From NCBI RefSeq assembly GCF_000316685.1, contig NC_019680.1, positions 3,047,407 through 3,111,406 on the forward strand: a stretch of 64,000 bases of DNA, given 5' to 3'. Below, one piece after another: positions 8,598 to 16,384 of the stretch (positions are counted from its first letter, which is position 1; each line of letters starts with the position of its first letter). This DNA comes from Synechococcus sp. PCC 6312. GTDB lineage: Bacteria > Cyanobacteriota > Cyanobacteriia > Thermosynechococcales > Thermosynechococcaceae. The notes under the pieces were generated by a model. It saw only the letters and a list, made by a program, of their open reading frames with translations. It was not told the origin of the DNA and made no database searches. The position numbers were made by a program, and so were the translations under genes.

Positions 8598-9578
8598 ATG
8601 AAAGCGATTGTATGCACAGAATACGGCGGGGCAGAGGGGATGCAGCTCCAGGAAATAGAAAAGCCGACTCCTAGGGAAAAACAAGTCCTAATCAAAATTT
8701 CTGCGACAACAGTAACCTCCGCTGACGTGCGTATCCGCAAAGCTGACCCATTCCCTGTTCGATTTTTCTATGGTCTGAGAAAGCCTAAACATAATACGAT
8801 TTTGGGGTCTGAGTTAGCGGGAGAAATTGAAGCCATCGGTAAAAATGTGACGCGGTTTAAAAAGGGGGATCGGGTTTTTGCGGGAGCCGGAATAACGCTT
8901 GGGGCTAATGCTGAATATATTTGTATGGATGAGGCTGGAGCGATTGCAATCAAACCCAACAATATGACCGATGAAGAAGCAGCATCTATTCCGTTTGGGG
9001 CCACAACTTCCTTGACGTTCTTGAGAGATAAGGGAAATATCCAGAGTGGGCAAAACGTTTTAATCTATGGGGCCTCGGGAGCTTTGGGGACGGCGGCTGT
9101 CCAACTGGCAAAAGCCTTTGGTGCAAATGTGACTGGGGTTTGTAGTACAGCGAATTTAGAATTAGTCAAAGCCCTAGGCGCGGATCAGGTGATTGACTAT
9201 AGCCAAGAAGACTTTACTCAGAACAAAAATACCTACGATATTGTCTTTGATACGGTGGGTAAAAGCCCATTTTCAGGCTGTCTTGATTCACTGAAACCCA
9301 ATGGAATTTATCTCAGGGCAGTTCATTTTGATCCGGTCTCAATCCTGCGAGGGCTATGGGTTTCCATGACAAGTAGTAAAAAAGTCATTGGTGGAGTGGC
9401 AATTGAGCGTCAAGCAGACCTGATTTTTCTGAAGGAGTTAATTGAGTCCGGGAAATTAAAAGCAGTCATCGATCGGTGTTATCCATTGGCAGAGATTGCC
9501 GCAGCTCAGCGATATGTGGAACAAGGCCACAAGAAAGGAACTGTGGTGATCACTGTGGCTCATAATCACAAAAGCTAA
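8598..9578 (+). CDS. NAD(P)-dependent MDR-family oxidoreductase (quinone reductase-like)
   Basis: Medium-chain dehydrogenase/reductase, zinc-independent quinone-oxidoreductase type. The N-terminal GroES-like part shows GSELAGEIEAIGKNVTRFK and GDRVFAG. The Rossmann part starts with VLIYGASGALGTAAVQLAK (residues ~147-165), followed by VTGVCSTANLELVKALGAD and YDIVFDTVG. The zinc ligands of alcohol dehydrogenases are not apparent. 326 aa from ATG 8598 (a TTG lies just upstream); a TGAGG Shine-Dalgarno lies about 8 bases before the ATG. Substrate unknown. Confidence 0.87.
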   Translation: MKAIVCTEYGGAEGMQLQEIEKPTPREKQVLIKISATTVTSADVRIRKADPFPVRFFYGLRKPKHNTILGSELAGEIEAIGKNVTRFKKGDRVFAGAGITLGANAEYICMDEAGAIAIKPNNMTDEEAASIPFGATTSLTFLRDKGNIQSGQNVLIYGASGALGTAAVQLAKAFGANVTGVCSTANLELVKALGADQVIDYSQEDFTQNKNTYDIVFDTVGKSPFSGCLDSLKPNGIYLRAVHFDPVSILRGLWVSMTSSKKVIGGVAIERQADLIFLKELIESGKLKAVIDRCYPLAEIAAAQRYVEQGHKKGTVVITVAHNHKS

Positions 9579-9630
9579 TCACCGCGCTGGATCGGAAATG
9601 ATCAACCACTTTGGGGGAGATGTTTAGATT

Positions 9631-10482
9631 GTGAAATTACGTCAATCCTGCAATTTAAGTCAGGTTTTATTTGCCCTGGGCCTGGGGATTACGATTTTGT
9701 ATATTTTGATTGCCCTGTTCTGCCCCCTCTTCCAGGCCTGGGGATGGATCGCCAACCCGCAAGAATTTTTAGATTTCCCAGTCCATCAACCGCCTTCGAG
9801 TCAACATTGGTGGGGAACGAATCGCCAGGGCTATGATGTTTTTTCGCGCACTCTCTTTGGCACCCAGGCCGCGTTACAAGTTGTTGTTGTGGCCACCCTA
9901 TTTAGCTTAGTGATTGGGGTTCCCCTTGGCCTGGTGAGTGGTTATTTGGGTGGGCGACTTGATACGGCGTTGTTGTTTGTTATGGATACGATTTATACCC
10001 TCCCAGGCCTGTTATTGGCAGTTACTGTTGCCTTTGTGGTCGGAAAAGGCGTAGTGAATGCGGCGGTGGCCTTAAGTGTGGCCTATATTCCCCAGTATTA
10101 TCGAGTGGTCAGAAATCAAACCATTAGCCTCAAAACTGAAGTCTTTATCGAAGCGGCCCAGGCCATGGGAGCCAGCACCAGCCGGATTCTGAGTCGGTAT
10201 TTATTTCTCAATGTGTTGCCCAGTATTCCCGTGTTGTTTACCCTCAATGCCGCCGATGCGATCTTAACCTTAGCTGGCCTGGGATTTTTGGGATTAGGTT
10301 TACCGCCGCAAGTGCCAGAATGGGGGCAGGATTTACGCCAGGCCTTGGATGGGTTATCGGTCGGTATTTGGTGGACAACCTTGTTTCCAGGCCTGGCCAT
10401 GACGTTGTTAGTGGTGGGCTTATCGTTACTGGGGGAGGGCCTGGGGGAAACCTTAAATCCCCTGAATCGCCGAGACTCATAG
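9631..10482 (+). CDS. ABC transporter permease, DppC/OppC type
   Basis: Inner-membrane permease of the peptide/nickel-type ABC importer family. The order is typical: an N-terminal helix (LFALGLGITILYILIALF), a soluble loop with HWWGTNRQGYDVFSR, then five helices, and the EAA coupling motif EAAQAMGASTSRILSRYLFLN near residue 170. 283 aa from GTG 9631. No DppB, ATPase or binding-protein gene is adjacent, so its partners must lie elsewhere. The stop TAG uses the TA target duplication plus the first base of the IS remnant that follows. Confidence 0.88.
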   Translation: MKLRQSCNLSQVLFALGLGITILYILIALFCPLFQAWGWIANPQEFLDFPVHQPPSSQHWWGTNRQGYDVFSRTLFGTQAALQVVVVATLFSLVIGVPLGLVSGYLGGRLDTALLFVMDTIYTLPGLLLAVTVAFVVGKGVVNAAVALSVAYIPQYYRVVRNQTISLKTEVFIEAAQAMGASTSRILSRYLFLNVLPSIPVLFTLNAADAILTLAGLGFLGLGLPPQVPEWGQDLRQALDGLSVGIWWTTLFPGLAMTLLVVGLSLLGEGLGETLNPLNRRDS

Positions 10483-10764
10483 GGCGTGTCACCAATTAGC
10501 AGAATTAACAAAAGCATCAAAAAGTGGATGATTGAGTCAAGACGTTACTGTATCAAGGTAATACTGGAATGAGACGCTACGCTCTGAGATTCGTGTGGTT
10601 CATACCCGCTTTACTCGATGGTCTCGTTCAGCGGTTGGGGAACGAATCTTTAAGCTGTTAGCTGACGAGGCGGATAATGAGTATGCGAGGATTGATGCCA
10701 CGATTGTGCGGACTCATCAACATAGTGCTGGAGCTAAAAAAAAGAGCCGGTAAATGACACGCCC
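10482..10764 (+). mobile_element. Internally deleted IS5-type insertion sequence
   Basis: A 283 bp element bounded by perfect 10-base inverted repeats GGGCGTGTCA and TGACACGCCC and flanked on both sides by TA, consistent with a 2-base target duplication. Inside is one fragment of an IS5-family transposase. The rest of the transposase is deleted, so the element cannot move by itself but keeps both ends and could be mobilised in trans. Confidence 0.8.
10571..10753 (+). pseudogene. IS5-family transposase fragment
   Basis: A 60-codon open piece reading HTRFTRWSRSAVGERIF, then DNEYARIDATIVRTHQHSAG and AKKKSR before a stop. This matches the region of IS5-family transposases around the first catalytic aspartate (D-(A/S)-TIVR-HQH-AGAKK). 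The N-terminal ~60 residues and everything after this segment, including the other DDE residues, are missing. Confidence 0.78.
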
Positions 10765-10765
10765 T

Positions 10766-11077
10766 AGGGACTATCACGATCTTCTCGTTCGGAGTTTCTG
10801 ATTTAAAACATAAGAAAAAAATTATCTAGGCATCTAAATGGAGGCATAAGTCGAGCATATGAATTTGATTAATAGATCTATTGATGGCCTATCTCATTTA
10901 GTATTGTCTTTGTAACTGAAGTAATCTATAAACAATACTATGGGTTTTCCGTTCACTGTTTAGACCTTAATCGAGCCAGCGCGGATTTTGTCTAAGCACA
11001 GTTAACAAATGTTGCCTGGGTCATCTTCATGGCTTGGGATAGAGCAACTTATCTTCTTTCTTTTATAAGGGTGACTT
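10766..11077. promoter_or_regulatory. Upstream region of the cmp operon
   Basis: About 310 A/T-rich bases without a gene, presumably holding the promoter and regulator sites of cmpABCD. A perfect 12-base palindrome AATAGATCTATT lies at 10871-10882 within a longer imperfect one. The known activator of cmp operons is the LysR-type CmpR (TTA-N7/8-TAA sites); I could not find an exact match, nor a clean NtcA box. An ATAAGG lies just before the cmpA ATG as a plausible ribosome site. Confidence 0.4.
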
Positions 11078-12406
11078 ATGAATAGAGTCTCGCGTCGCAA
11101 TTTTTTATTGACTGCTACTTCTACAGCCGTTGGAGCCTTGGTTTTGAAGGGATGTGCCACCGCCCCAGAAACTCCGAGTGCTTCTCCAAGTCCAGCGACT
11201 CCAACTGCGGCGGGAGTTGAAGTGGACACCATTAAACTCGGTTATTTACCAATTGTCGAGTCGGCCCCGCTCATCATTGCCAAGGAAAAAGGCTTTTTTG
11301 CCAAACATGGCTTACCCAATGCCGAGGTCTCCAAGCAAGCCAACTGGGCTAGTGCTCGGGATAATGTCGTGATTGGGGCAGCGGCCGGGGGAACAGATGG
11401 CGGTCAATGGCAAATGCCGATGCCTTACTTGCTCAATGAAGGGGCGATTACCACCAACAATCAAAAAGTGCCGATGGCGCTGCTGCTCAAGCTCAATACT
11501 CAGGGGAATGGGATTGCAATTTCTGGTGCCCAAAAAGGAAAAGGAGTTCACCTCAACATTAAAGACCCGAACTACATTAAAACTGGCCTGGGGCGGAAAT
11601 TTAAGGCAGCGTTCACCTTTCCCAAGGCCAATCAGGATTTCTGGATTCGTTACTGGTTGGCAGCCAATGGGATTGATCCCGACAAAGATATTGAATTGCT
11701 AACGGTTCCCCCAGCTGAGACTGTCAAGGGGATGCAGAATGGGACAATGGATGCCTTTAGTACCGGGGATCCCTGGCCCTACCGGATTGTTAAGGAAGAT
11801 ATTGGCTTTATTGGGGCCTTAACGGCGCAGGTTTGGCCCTATCACCCGGAAGAATATCTGGCGATTCGATCTGACTGGGTGGAGAAAAATCCTAATGCCA
11901 CCAAAGCCCTTTTAAAAGCGGTCATGGAAGCTCAACAGTGGTGTGATGATTTTGCCAATCGGGATGAATTGGTCAAAATTGTTTCTCAGCGGCAATACTT
12001 TAATGCGCCTGTGGATGTGTTGTTGGCTCCTTATAAAGGGCAGTACGACATGGGCGATGGCCAGCCGAAAATCAATGATCCCAAAATGGCGGTGATGTAC
12101 TGGAAAGACCCCAATGGCAACAGTATTTCTTTCCCCTATAAGAGTCATGATCTTTGGTTCCTAACTGAAAGCATTCGCTGGGGTTTCCATAAAGAGACGA
12201 TTAAAGACTTAGCCACGGCCCAAGCCCTGATTGATCAGGTGAATCGTTCGGATCTATGGCGAGAAGCTGCAAAAGAGTTGGGTCTGCCAGCCAGTGATAT
12301 TCCAACAACCGATTCTCGTGGGGTGGAGAAATTCTTTGACGGGGTAGAGTTTGATCCTGCGAATCCGCAAAAATATCTTGACAGCCTCAAGATTAAGGCG
12401 GCTTAA
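11078..12406 (+). CDS. cmpA: Bicarbonate ABC transporter substrate-binding lipoprotein CmpA
   Basis: 442 aa periplasmic binding protein of the NrtA/CmpA family. The N-terminus has twin arginines and a lipobox (SRRNFLL ... LVLKGC), then a Ser/Pro/Ala linker and the domain starting [27 protein letters not shown]. Bicarbonate rather than nitrate is favoured by the CmpA-like stretches [18 protein letters not shown] and [10 protein letters not shown], and by HPEE near residue 256, where NrtA has HPEK (a lysine contacting nitrate; a calcium-coordinating glutamate in CmpA). No nirA or narB is nearby. First gene of a four-gene operon with 109- and 144-base gaps after the first two genes. Confidence 0.85.
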   Translation: MNRVSRRNFLLTATSTAVGALVLKGCATAPETPSASPSPATPTAAGVEVDTIKLGYLPIVESAPLIIAKEKGFFAKHGLPNAEVSKQANWASARDNVVIGAAAGGTDGGQWQMPMPYLLNEGAITTNNQKVPMALLLKLNTQGNGIAISGAQKGKGVHLNIKDPNYIKTGLGRKFKAAFTFPKANQDFWIRYWLAANGIDPDKDIELLTVPPAETVKGMQNGTMDAFSTGDPWPYRIVKEDIGFIGALTAQVWPYHPEEYLAIRSDWVEKNPNATKALLKAVMEAQQWCDDFANRDELVKIVSQRQYFNAPVDVLLAPYKGQYDMGDGQPKINDPKMAVMYWKDPNGNSISFPYKSHDLWFLTESIRWGFHKETIKDLATAQALIDQVNRSDLWREAAKELGLPASDIPTTDSRGVEKFFDGVEFDPANPQKYLDSLKIKAA

Positions 12407-12515
12407 CCCCTCTTTTCAATTCTTTTAGATGTCTCCCAACTACAACTGTTTGCTCATCACTCCTCACGTTATTTCTTGATTTTATGACTCAACCTAGAAT
12501 AAAAGGTATGTATTT

Positions 12516-13358
12516 ATGGCAGTTAGTCTAGATCGTTCCAAGAATTCATCCGGATTACCGAAGGGGTTAGCCAAGTTCTGGCAAAAGCAGGGTGGAAATA
12601 TTGGTTTACCGTTGATTGGTCTATTCGGGTTTTTAGCCGCCTGGCAAATTCTCTCTTGGACAAAGATACTGGCTTTGCCCGGCCCCATTGAGGTGTTGGC
12701 CAATGAGCGCAGTCGGTATTTAATTTTTCATCCTTTTTACTACAACAGTGATTTGGATCAAGGCCTGGCGCGGCAAACCTTTATTAGTCTGACCCGGGTG
12801 GCCCAAGGCTATTTCTTGGCCGCGATTGTTGGCATTACCTTGGGTATTGTTGTTGGCACAAGTCCAAATGTTAACAAAGCTCTTGATCCAATTTTCCAGT
12901 TTTTACGGATGGTTGCGCCTTTAGCGTGGGTTCCGATTGCCTTAGCCGCGTTACGTCAAAATGAACCAGCAGCGATCTTCGTGATTTTCATTACCTCGAT
13001 TTGGCCAATTTTAATTAACACAGCCGTGGGTGTCCGCGAAATTCCCCAAGATTATAAAAATGTGGCTCGTGTCCTCAAGATTTCCAAACAAAAATTCTTT
13101 CTCAAGATTCTTATCCCCTCAGCCTTGCCCTATATTTTCACGGGCTTACGGATTGCCATTGGCCTGGCCTGGTTGGCAATTATTGCCGCTGAAATTGTTA
13201 TGTCCGGTGTAGCCGGAATTGGTTTCTTTATTTGGGATGCCTATCAACAAAACTACGTTACTGAAATCATTGTGGCAGTGGTCTATATCGGTGCGGTGGG
13301 GTTGGCCTTGGATCGCTTAGTCGCCTTCATTCAAACCAAAATTGCGCCTGGGAACTAA
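12516..13358 (+). CDS. cmpB: Bicarbonate ABC transporter permease CmpB
   Basis: 280 aa inner-membrane permease of the NrtB/CmpB (SsuC/TauC-like) family. About six helices: LPLIGLFGFLAAWQIL, FLAAIVGITLGIVVG, AIFVIFITSIWPILINTAVG, IGLAWLAIIAAEIVMSG and IIVAVVYIGAVGLALD. The cytoplasmic coupling loop DYKNVARVLKISKQKFFLKI lies near residue 185. It pairs with the CmpC and CmpD ATPases. Start ATG 12516. Confidence 0.87.
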   Translation: MAVSLDRSKNSSGLPKGLAKFWQKQGGNIGLPLIGLFGFLAAWQILSWTKILALPGPIEVLANERSRYLIFHPFYYNSDLDQGLARQTFISLTRVAQGYFLAAIVGITLGIVVGTSPNVNKALDPIFQFLRMVAPLAWVPIALAALRQNEPAAIFVIFITSIWPILINTAVGVREIPQDYKNVARVLKISKQKFFLKILIPSALPYIFTGLRIAIGLAWLAIIAAEIVMSGVAGIGFFIWDAYQQNYVTEIIVAVVYIGAVGLALDRLVAFIQTKIAPGN

Positions 13359-13502
13359 GGGAACCTATCGTCATTTCTGTCAAAACTGAGACATTCAAAA
13401 CGTCTACTCAAACTCGTTTTAACTACTTTGGTGTTTGATTCCTCAGCAAAATGACGATAACCAGCAATTCTTGAATAATTTCTAACAGGATGAGGTGAAG
13501 TT

Positions 13503-15479
13503 ATGGGTGTTTTTGTTGCAGTTGATCAAGTCGAAAAGGTGTTTAATCTCACGAATGGCGGGCAATACCTTGCGCTCAAAGGAATTGATCTGCAGATTAA
13601 AAAGGGTGAGTTTATTTCCCTGATTGGTCACTCTGGTTGTGGTAAATCAACGTTGCTGAATATGATTGCTGGCCTGGATTTGCCCAGCGATGGGATCGTC
13701 ACCTTAGAAGGTCAGCGAATCAATCAACCCGGCCCCGACCGGATGGTGGTGTTTCAAAATTATTCGCTACTGCCTTGGTTAACAGTGCGGGAAAACATTG
13801 CGTTGGCTGTTGAGGAAGTCTTACCCCACATCCCCAAAGGTGAGCGTAAACAGATTGTCGAGCAACATATTGACTTGGTGGGCTTACGTCATGCGGCCGA
13901 TAAACCCCCAGGCCAGTTATCCGGTGGCATGAAACAACGGGTGGCCATTGCCCGAGCCTTAGCGATTCGCCCGAAATTATTACTCCTGGATGAACCCTTT
14001 GGCGCATTGGATGCCTTGACAAGGGGGAATTTGCAAGAGCAATTAATGCGGATTTGTGAAGAAAGCCAAGTCACGGCCGTTATGGTCACCCATGATGTCG
14101 ATGAGGCGGTGTTGCTCTCAGATCGGATTGTTATGCTCACCAATGGGCCGGGTTCCAAGATCGGCGGCATTCTGGAAGTAGATATTCCCAGGCCCCGCAA
14201 GCGGCTGGAGGTGGTGGATCATCCCAGTTATTACAGCCTCCGCAGTGAGGTGATCTATTTTCTCAATCAACAAAAACGGGTCAAACAACTCCAGGCCCGC
14301 CGCAAACCCGCCATTGCCCGGCATGGATTGGAAAAAATCAATCTTGAACTAGGTTTCTTGCCGTTAACGGCCTGTGCTCCCATTGCTGTGGCCCAAGAAA
14401 AAGGCTTTTTTGCTAAACATGGCCTGGATGAAGTGTCCTTGGTGCGGGAAACCAGTTGGCGAGGGATTACGGATGGCATGAGTCGGGGCTATCTTGATGC
14501 GGCCCAAATGCCGGGGGGAATGCCAGTTTGGTTAACAGTGGGTGGGGAAAATAATCAACCCCTGCCGGTTGTTAGTGCTTTGACCTTAACCCGCAATGGT
14601 AATGGCATTACGCTGTGTAAACGGTTTGCCGAACAGGGGATTAAAACCCTGAAGGATTTCCATCAATACCTGCTCCAATCGGCAGATCAACGGCACACCT
14701 TGGGCATGGTTCACCCCTCTTCGATGCACAATTTGCTGTTGCGCTATTGGTTGGCGGCCGAAGGCATTCATCCGGATCACGATGTCACTTTGCAAACCAT
14801 TCCCCCGGCCCAGATGGTAGCGAGTCTGCGGTCTAAAACCATCGATGGTTATTGCGTGGGGGATCCCTGGAATCGCCGGGCCGAGTTAGAGGGCATTGGG
14901 TTTACGGTTGCCGGAGATTTAGATATCTATCCAGGCCATCCGGGGAAAGTTTTAGGCGTGCGAGAAGACTGGGCCATGGCCTATCCCAATACCCACATTG
15001 CCTTGGTCAAAGCCCTGCTGGATGCCTGTCAATATTGTGCCGACCCCAACCACAGCGAGGAAATTCGCCAAATCCTCAGCCAGAAGCAATATGTCGGAAC
15101 TGATCCTGAGTACCTAGAGTTAGGAATGGATGATTCTGACCAGGCCGTGCATCATCTGTTCTATGGCGATGGGGTCAACCGGCCCAGTCGGACGGAACAC
15201 CTGTGGATGATGGCCCAAATGGCCCGCTGGGGGGATGTGCCGTTTCCGCGCAATTGGGTAGAAATTCTGGAGCGGGTCTGTCGGGTGAGTGTCTTTAGTA
15301 CAGCGGCCCGAGAACTCGGCTTGATGGATATTAAATACCGCACCGGCCCGATTCAACTCTTTGATGGCACAGTCTTTAATGCCGATGACCCAATTGGCTA
15401 CCTGAATGGCGTGGACATTAAGCATGAGATTTATATTGCCGAAGTTCCCCTAAATGCCCCTCAAGCACTGGCTGCTTAG
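13503..15479 (+). CDS. cmpC: Bicarbonate ABC transporter ATPase with CmpA-like regulatory domain, CmpC
   Basis: 658 aa. Residues 1-~260 form an ABC ATPase: Walker A GHSGCGKST, Q-loop VFQNYSLLPW, signature LSGGMKQR, Walker B LLLLDEPFGALDALT, H-loop VMVTHDVDEA. From about residue 280 a second domain homologous to the binding protein begins ([56 protein letters not shown]). This fusion is diagnostic for NrtC/CmpC; in NrtC the extra domain mediates regulation. A GGATGAGGTGAAG segment gives the ribosome site. Co-transcribed with cmpD. Confidence 0.88.
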   Translation: MGVFVAVDQVEKVFNLTNGGQYLALKGIDLQIKKGEFISLIGHSGCGKSTLLNMIAGLDLPSDGIVTLEGQRINQPGPDRMVVFQNYSLLPWLTVRENIALAVEEVLPHIPKGERKQIVEQHIDLVGLRHAADKPPGQLSGGMKQRVAIARALAIRPKLLLLDEPFGALDALTRGNLQEQLMRICEESQVTAVMVTHDVDEAVLLSDRIVMLTNGPGSKIGGILEVDIPRPRKRLEVVDHPSYYSLRSEVIYFLNQQKRVKQLQARRKPAIARHGLEKINLELGFLPLTACAPIAVAQEKGFFAKHGLDEVSLVRETSWRGITDGMSRGYLDAAQMPGGMPVWLTVGGENNQPLPVVSALTLTRNGNGITLCKRFAEQGIKTLKDFHQYLLQSADQRHTLGMVHPSSMHNLLLRYWLAAEGIHPDHDVTLQTIPPAQMVASLRSKTIDGYCVGDPWNRRAELEGIGFTVAGDLDIYPGHPGKVLGVREDWAMAYPNTHIALVKALLDACQYCADPNHSEEIRQILSQKQYVGTDPEYLELGMDDSDQAVHHLFYGDGVNRPSRTEHLWMMAQMARWGDVPFPRNWVEILERVCRVSVFSTAARELGLMDIKYRTGPIQLFDGTVFNADDPIGYLNGVDIKHEIYIAEVPLNAPQALAA

Positions 15480-15508
15480 TGATATTATTTGCTATAGGAA
15501 AATTTATA

Positions 15509-16351
15509 ATGCTGAATACTCAATCTCCCAACTCTGCGTCGTTGCGACTGCCCACCCAGGCCCCTGATGAGTTCTTAGTTCTAGAAAACGTTGCCAAGGT
15601 CTATCCCACCCCCAAAGGCCCCTATCCAGTTTTGCAAGATGTGAACTTGACCGTTGCGGCGGGAGAATTTATTTGCCTAATTGGCCATTCCGGCTGTGGG
15701 AAAACAACCCTCTTGAATATGGTGTCTGGATTTGCGACCCCCAGTAGTGGCTATGTCAGTTTACGGAATACCCCTATCACGGGGCCTGGCCCGGATCGAA
15801 TGGTGGTGTTTCAGAACTATGCCCTCTTACCTTGGTTAAGTGCTCTAGAGAATATCTATTTGGCTGTTGATTCCGTCTATCCCCGTAAATCCCGGCCGGA
15901 AAAAATGGCCATTGCGCGGGAACACTTGGCCCTGGTTGGCTTAACCGATGCCGCCGATAAATGTCCACCCCAACTCTCTGGAGGGATGAAACAACGGGTT
16001 TCCATTGCTCGGGCTTTGGCGATTCGGCCGGAAGTGTTGATTTTGGATGAACCCTTTGGGGCGTTGGATGCGATTACCAAAGAAGAACTGCAAGAAGAAT
16101 TGCTGAAAATTTGGAATGATCATCGCTGTACGGTGTTGATGATTACCCACGACATTGATGAAGCGTTGTTCTTGGCGGATCGCCTCGTGATGATGACTAA
16201 CGGCCCAGCAGCCCAAATTGGTGAAATTTTAACCATTCCTTTTCCCAGACCTCGGCAACGAGAACGGATTATGGAGGATCCAGAATTTTATCGCCTCCGA
16301 AATTATGCTCTGGACTTTCTCTATAATCGCTTTGCCCATGATGATGAGTAA
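15509..16351 (+). CDS. cmpD: Bicarbonate ABC transporter ATPase CmpD
   Basis: 280 aa ABC ATPase without the binding-protein domain, partner of CmpC. Walker A GHSGCGKTT, Q-loop VFQNYALLPW, signature LSGGMKQR, Walker B VLILDEPFGALDAIT, H-loop LMITHDIDEA. I chose ATG 15509, preceded by TAGGAAA at a suitable distance, over GTG 15479, which overlaps the cmpC stop. A GCCAGGGGCCTGG inverted repeat after the stop is too short to call a terminator. Confidence 0.88.
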   Translation: MLNTQSPNSASLRLPTQAPDEFLVLENVAKVYPTPKGPYPVLQDVNLTVAAGEFICLIGHSGCGKTTLLNMVSGFATPSSGYVSLRNTPITGPGPDRMVVFQNYALLPWLSALENIYLAVDSVYPRKSRPEKMAIAREHLALVGLTDAADKCPPQLSGGMKQRVSIARALAIRPEVLILDEPFGALDAITKEELQEELLKIWNDHRCTVLMITHDIDEALFLADRLVMMTNGPAAQIGEILTIPFPRPRQRERIMEDPEFYRLRNYALDFLYNRFAHDDE

Positions 16352-16384
16352 TTAAATCGGAAAGCCAGGGGCCTGGGAGGCAAT

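Noticed and set aside
10900-10950. Possible NtcA box upstream of cmpA (several GTA and TAC triplets)
   Set aside because: No exact GTA-N8-TAC spacing was found.
12450-12475. ACTCCTCAC string resembling the core of the small RNA Yfr1
   Set aside because: Only a short match, no flanking hairpins, and it sits between cmpA and cmpB.
11078-16351. Nitrate transporter operon nrtABCD
   Set aside because: Overall family fits, but the discriminating HPEE and flanking residues are CmpA-like and no nitrate or nitrite reductase gene is nearby.
16364-16378. GCCAGGGGCCTGG inverted repeat as a terminator between cmpD and the kinase gene
   Set aside because: Stem is only about 5 bp and there is no T-run; it is better explained by the iterated GGCCTGG motif.
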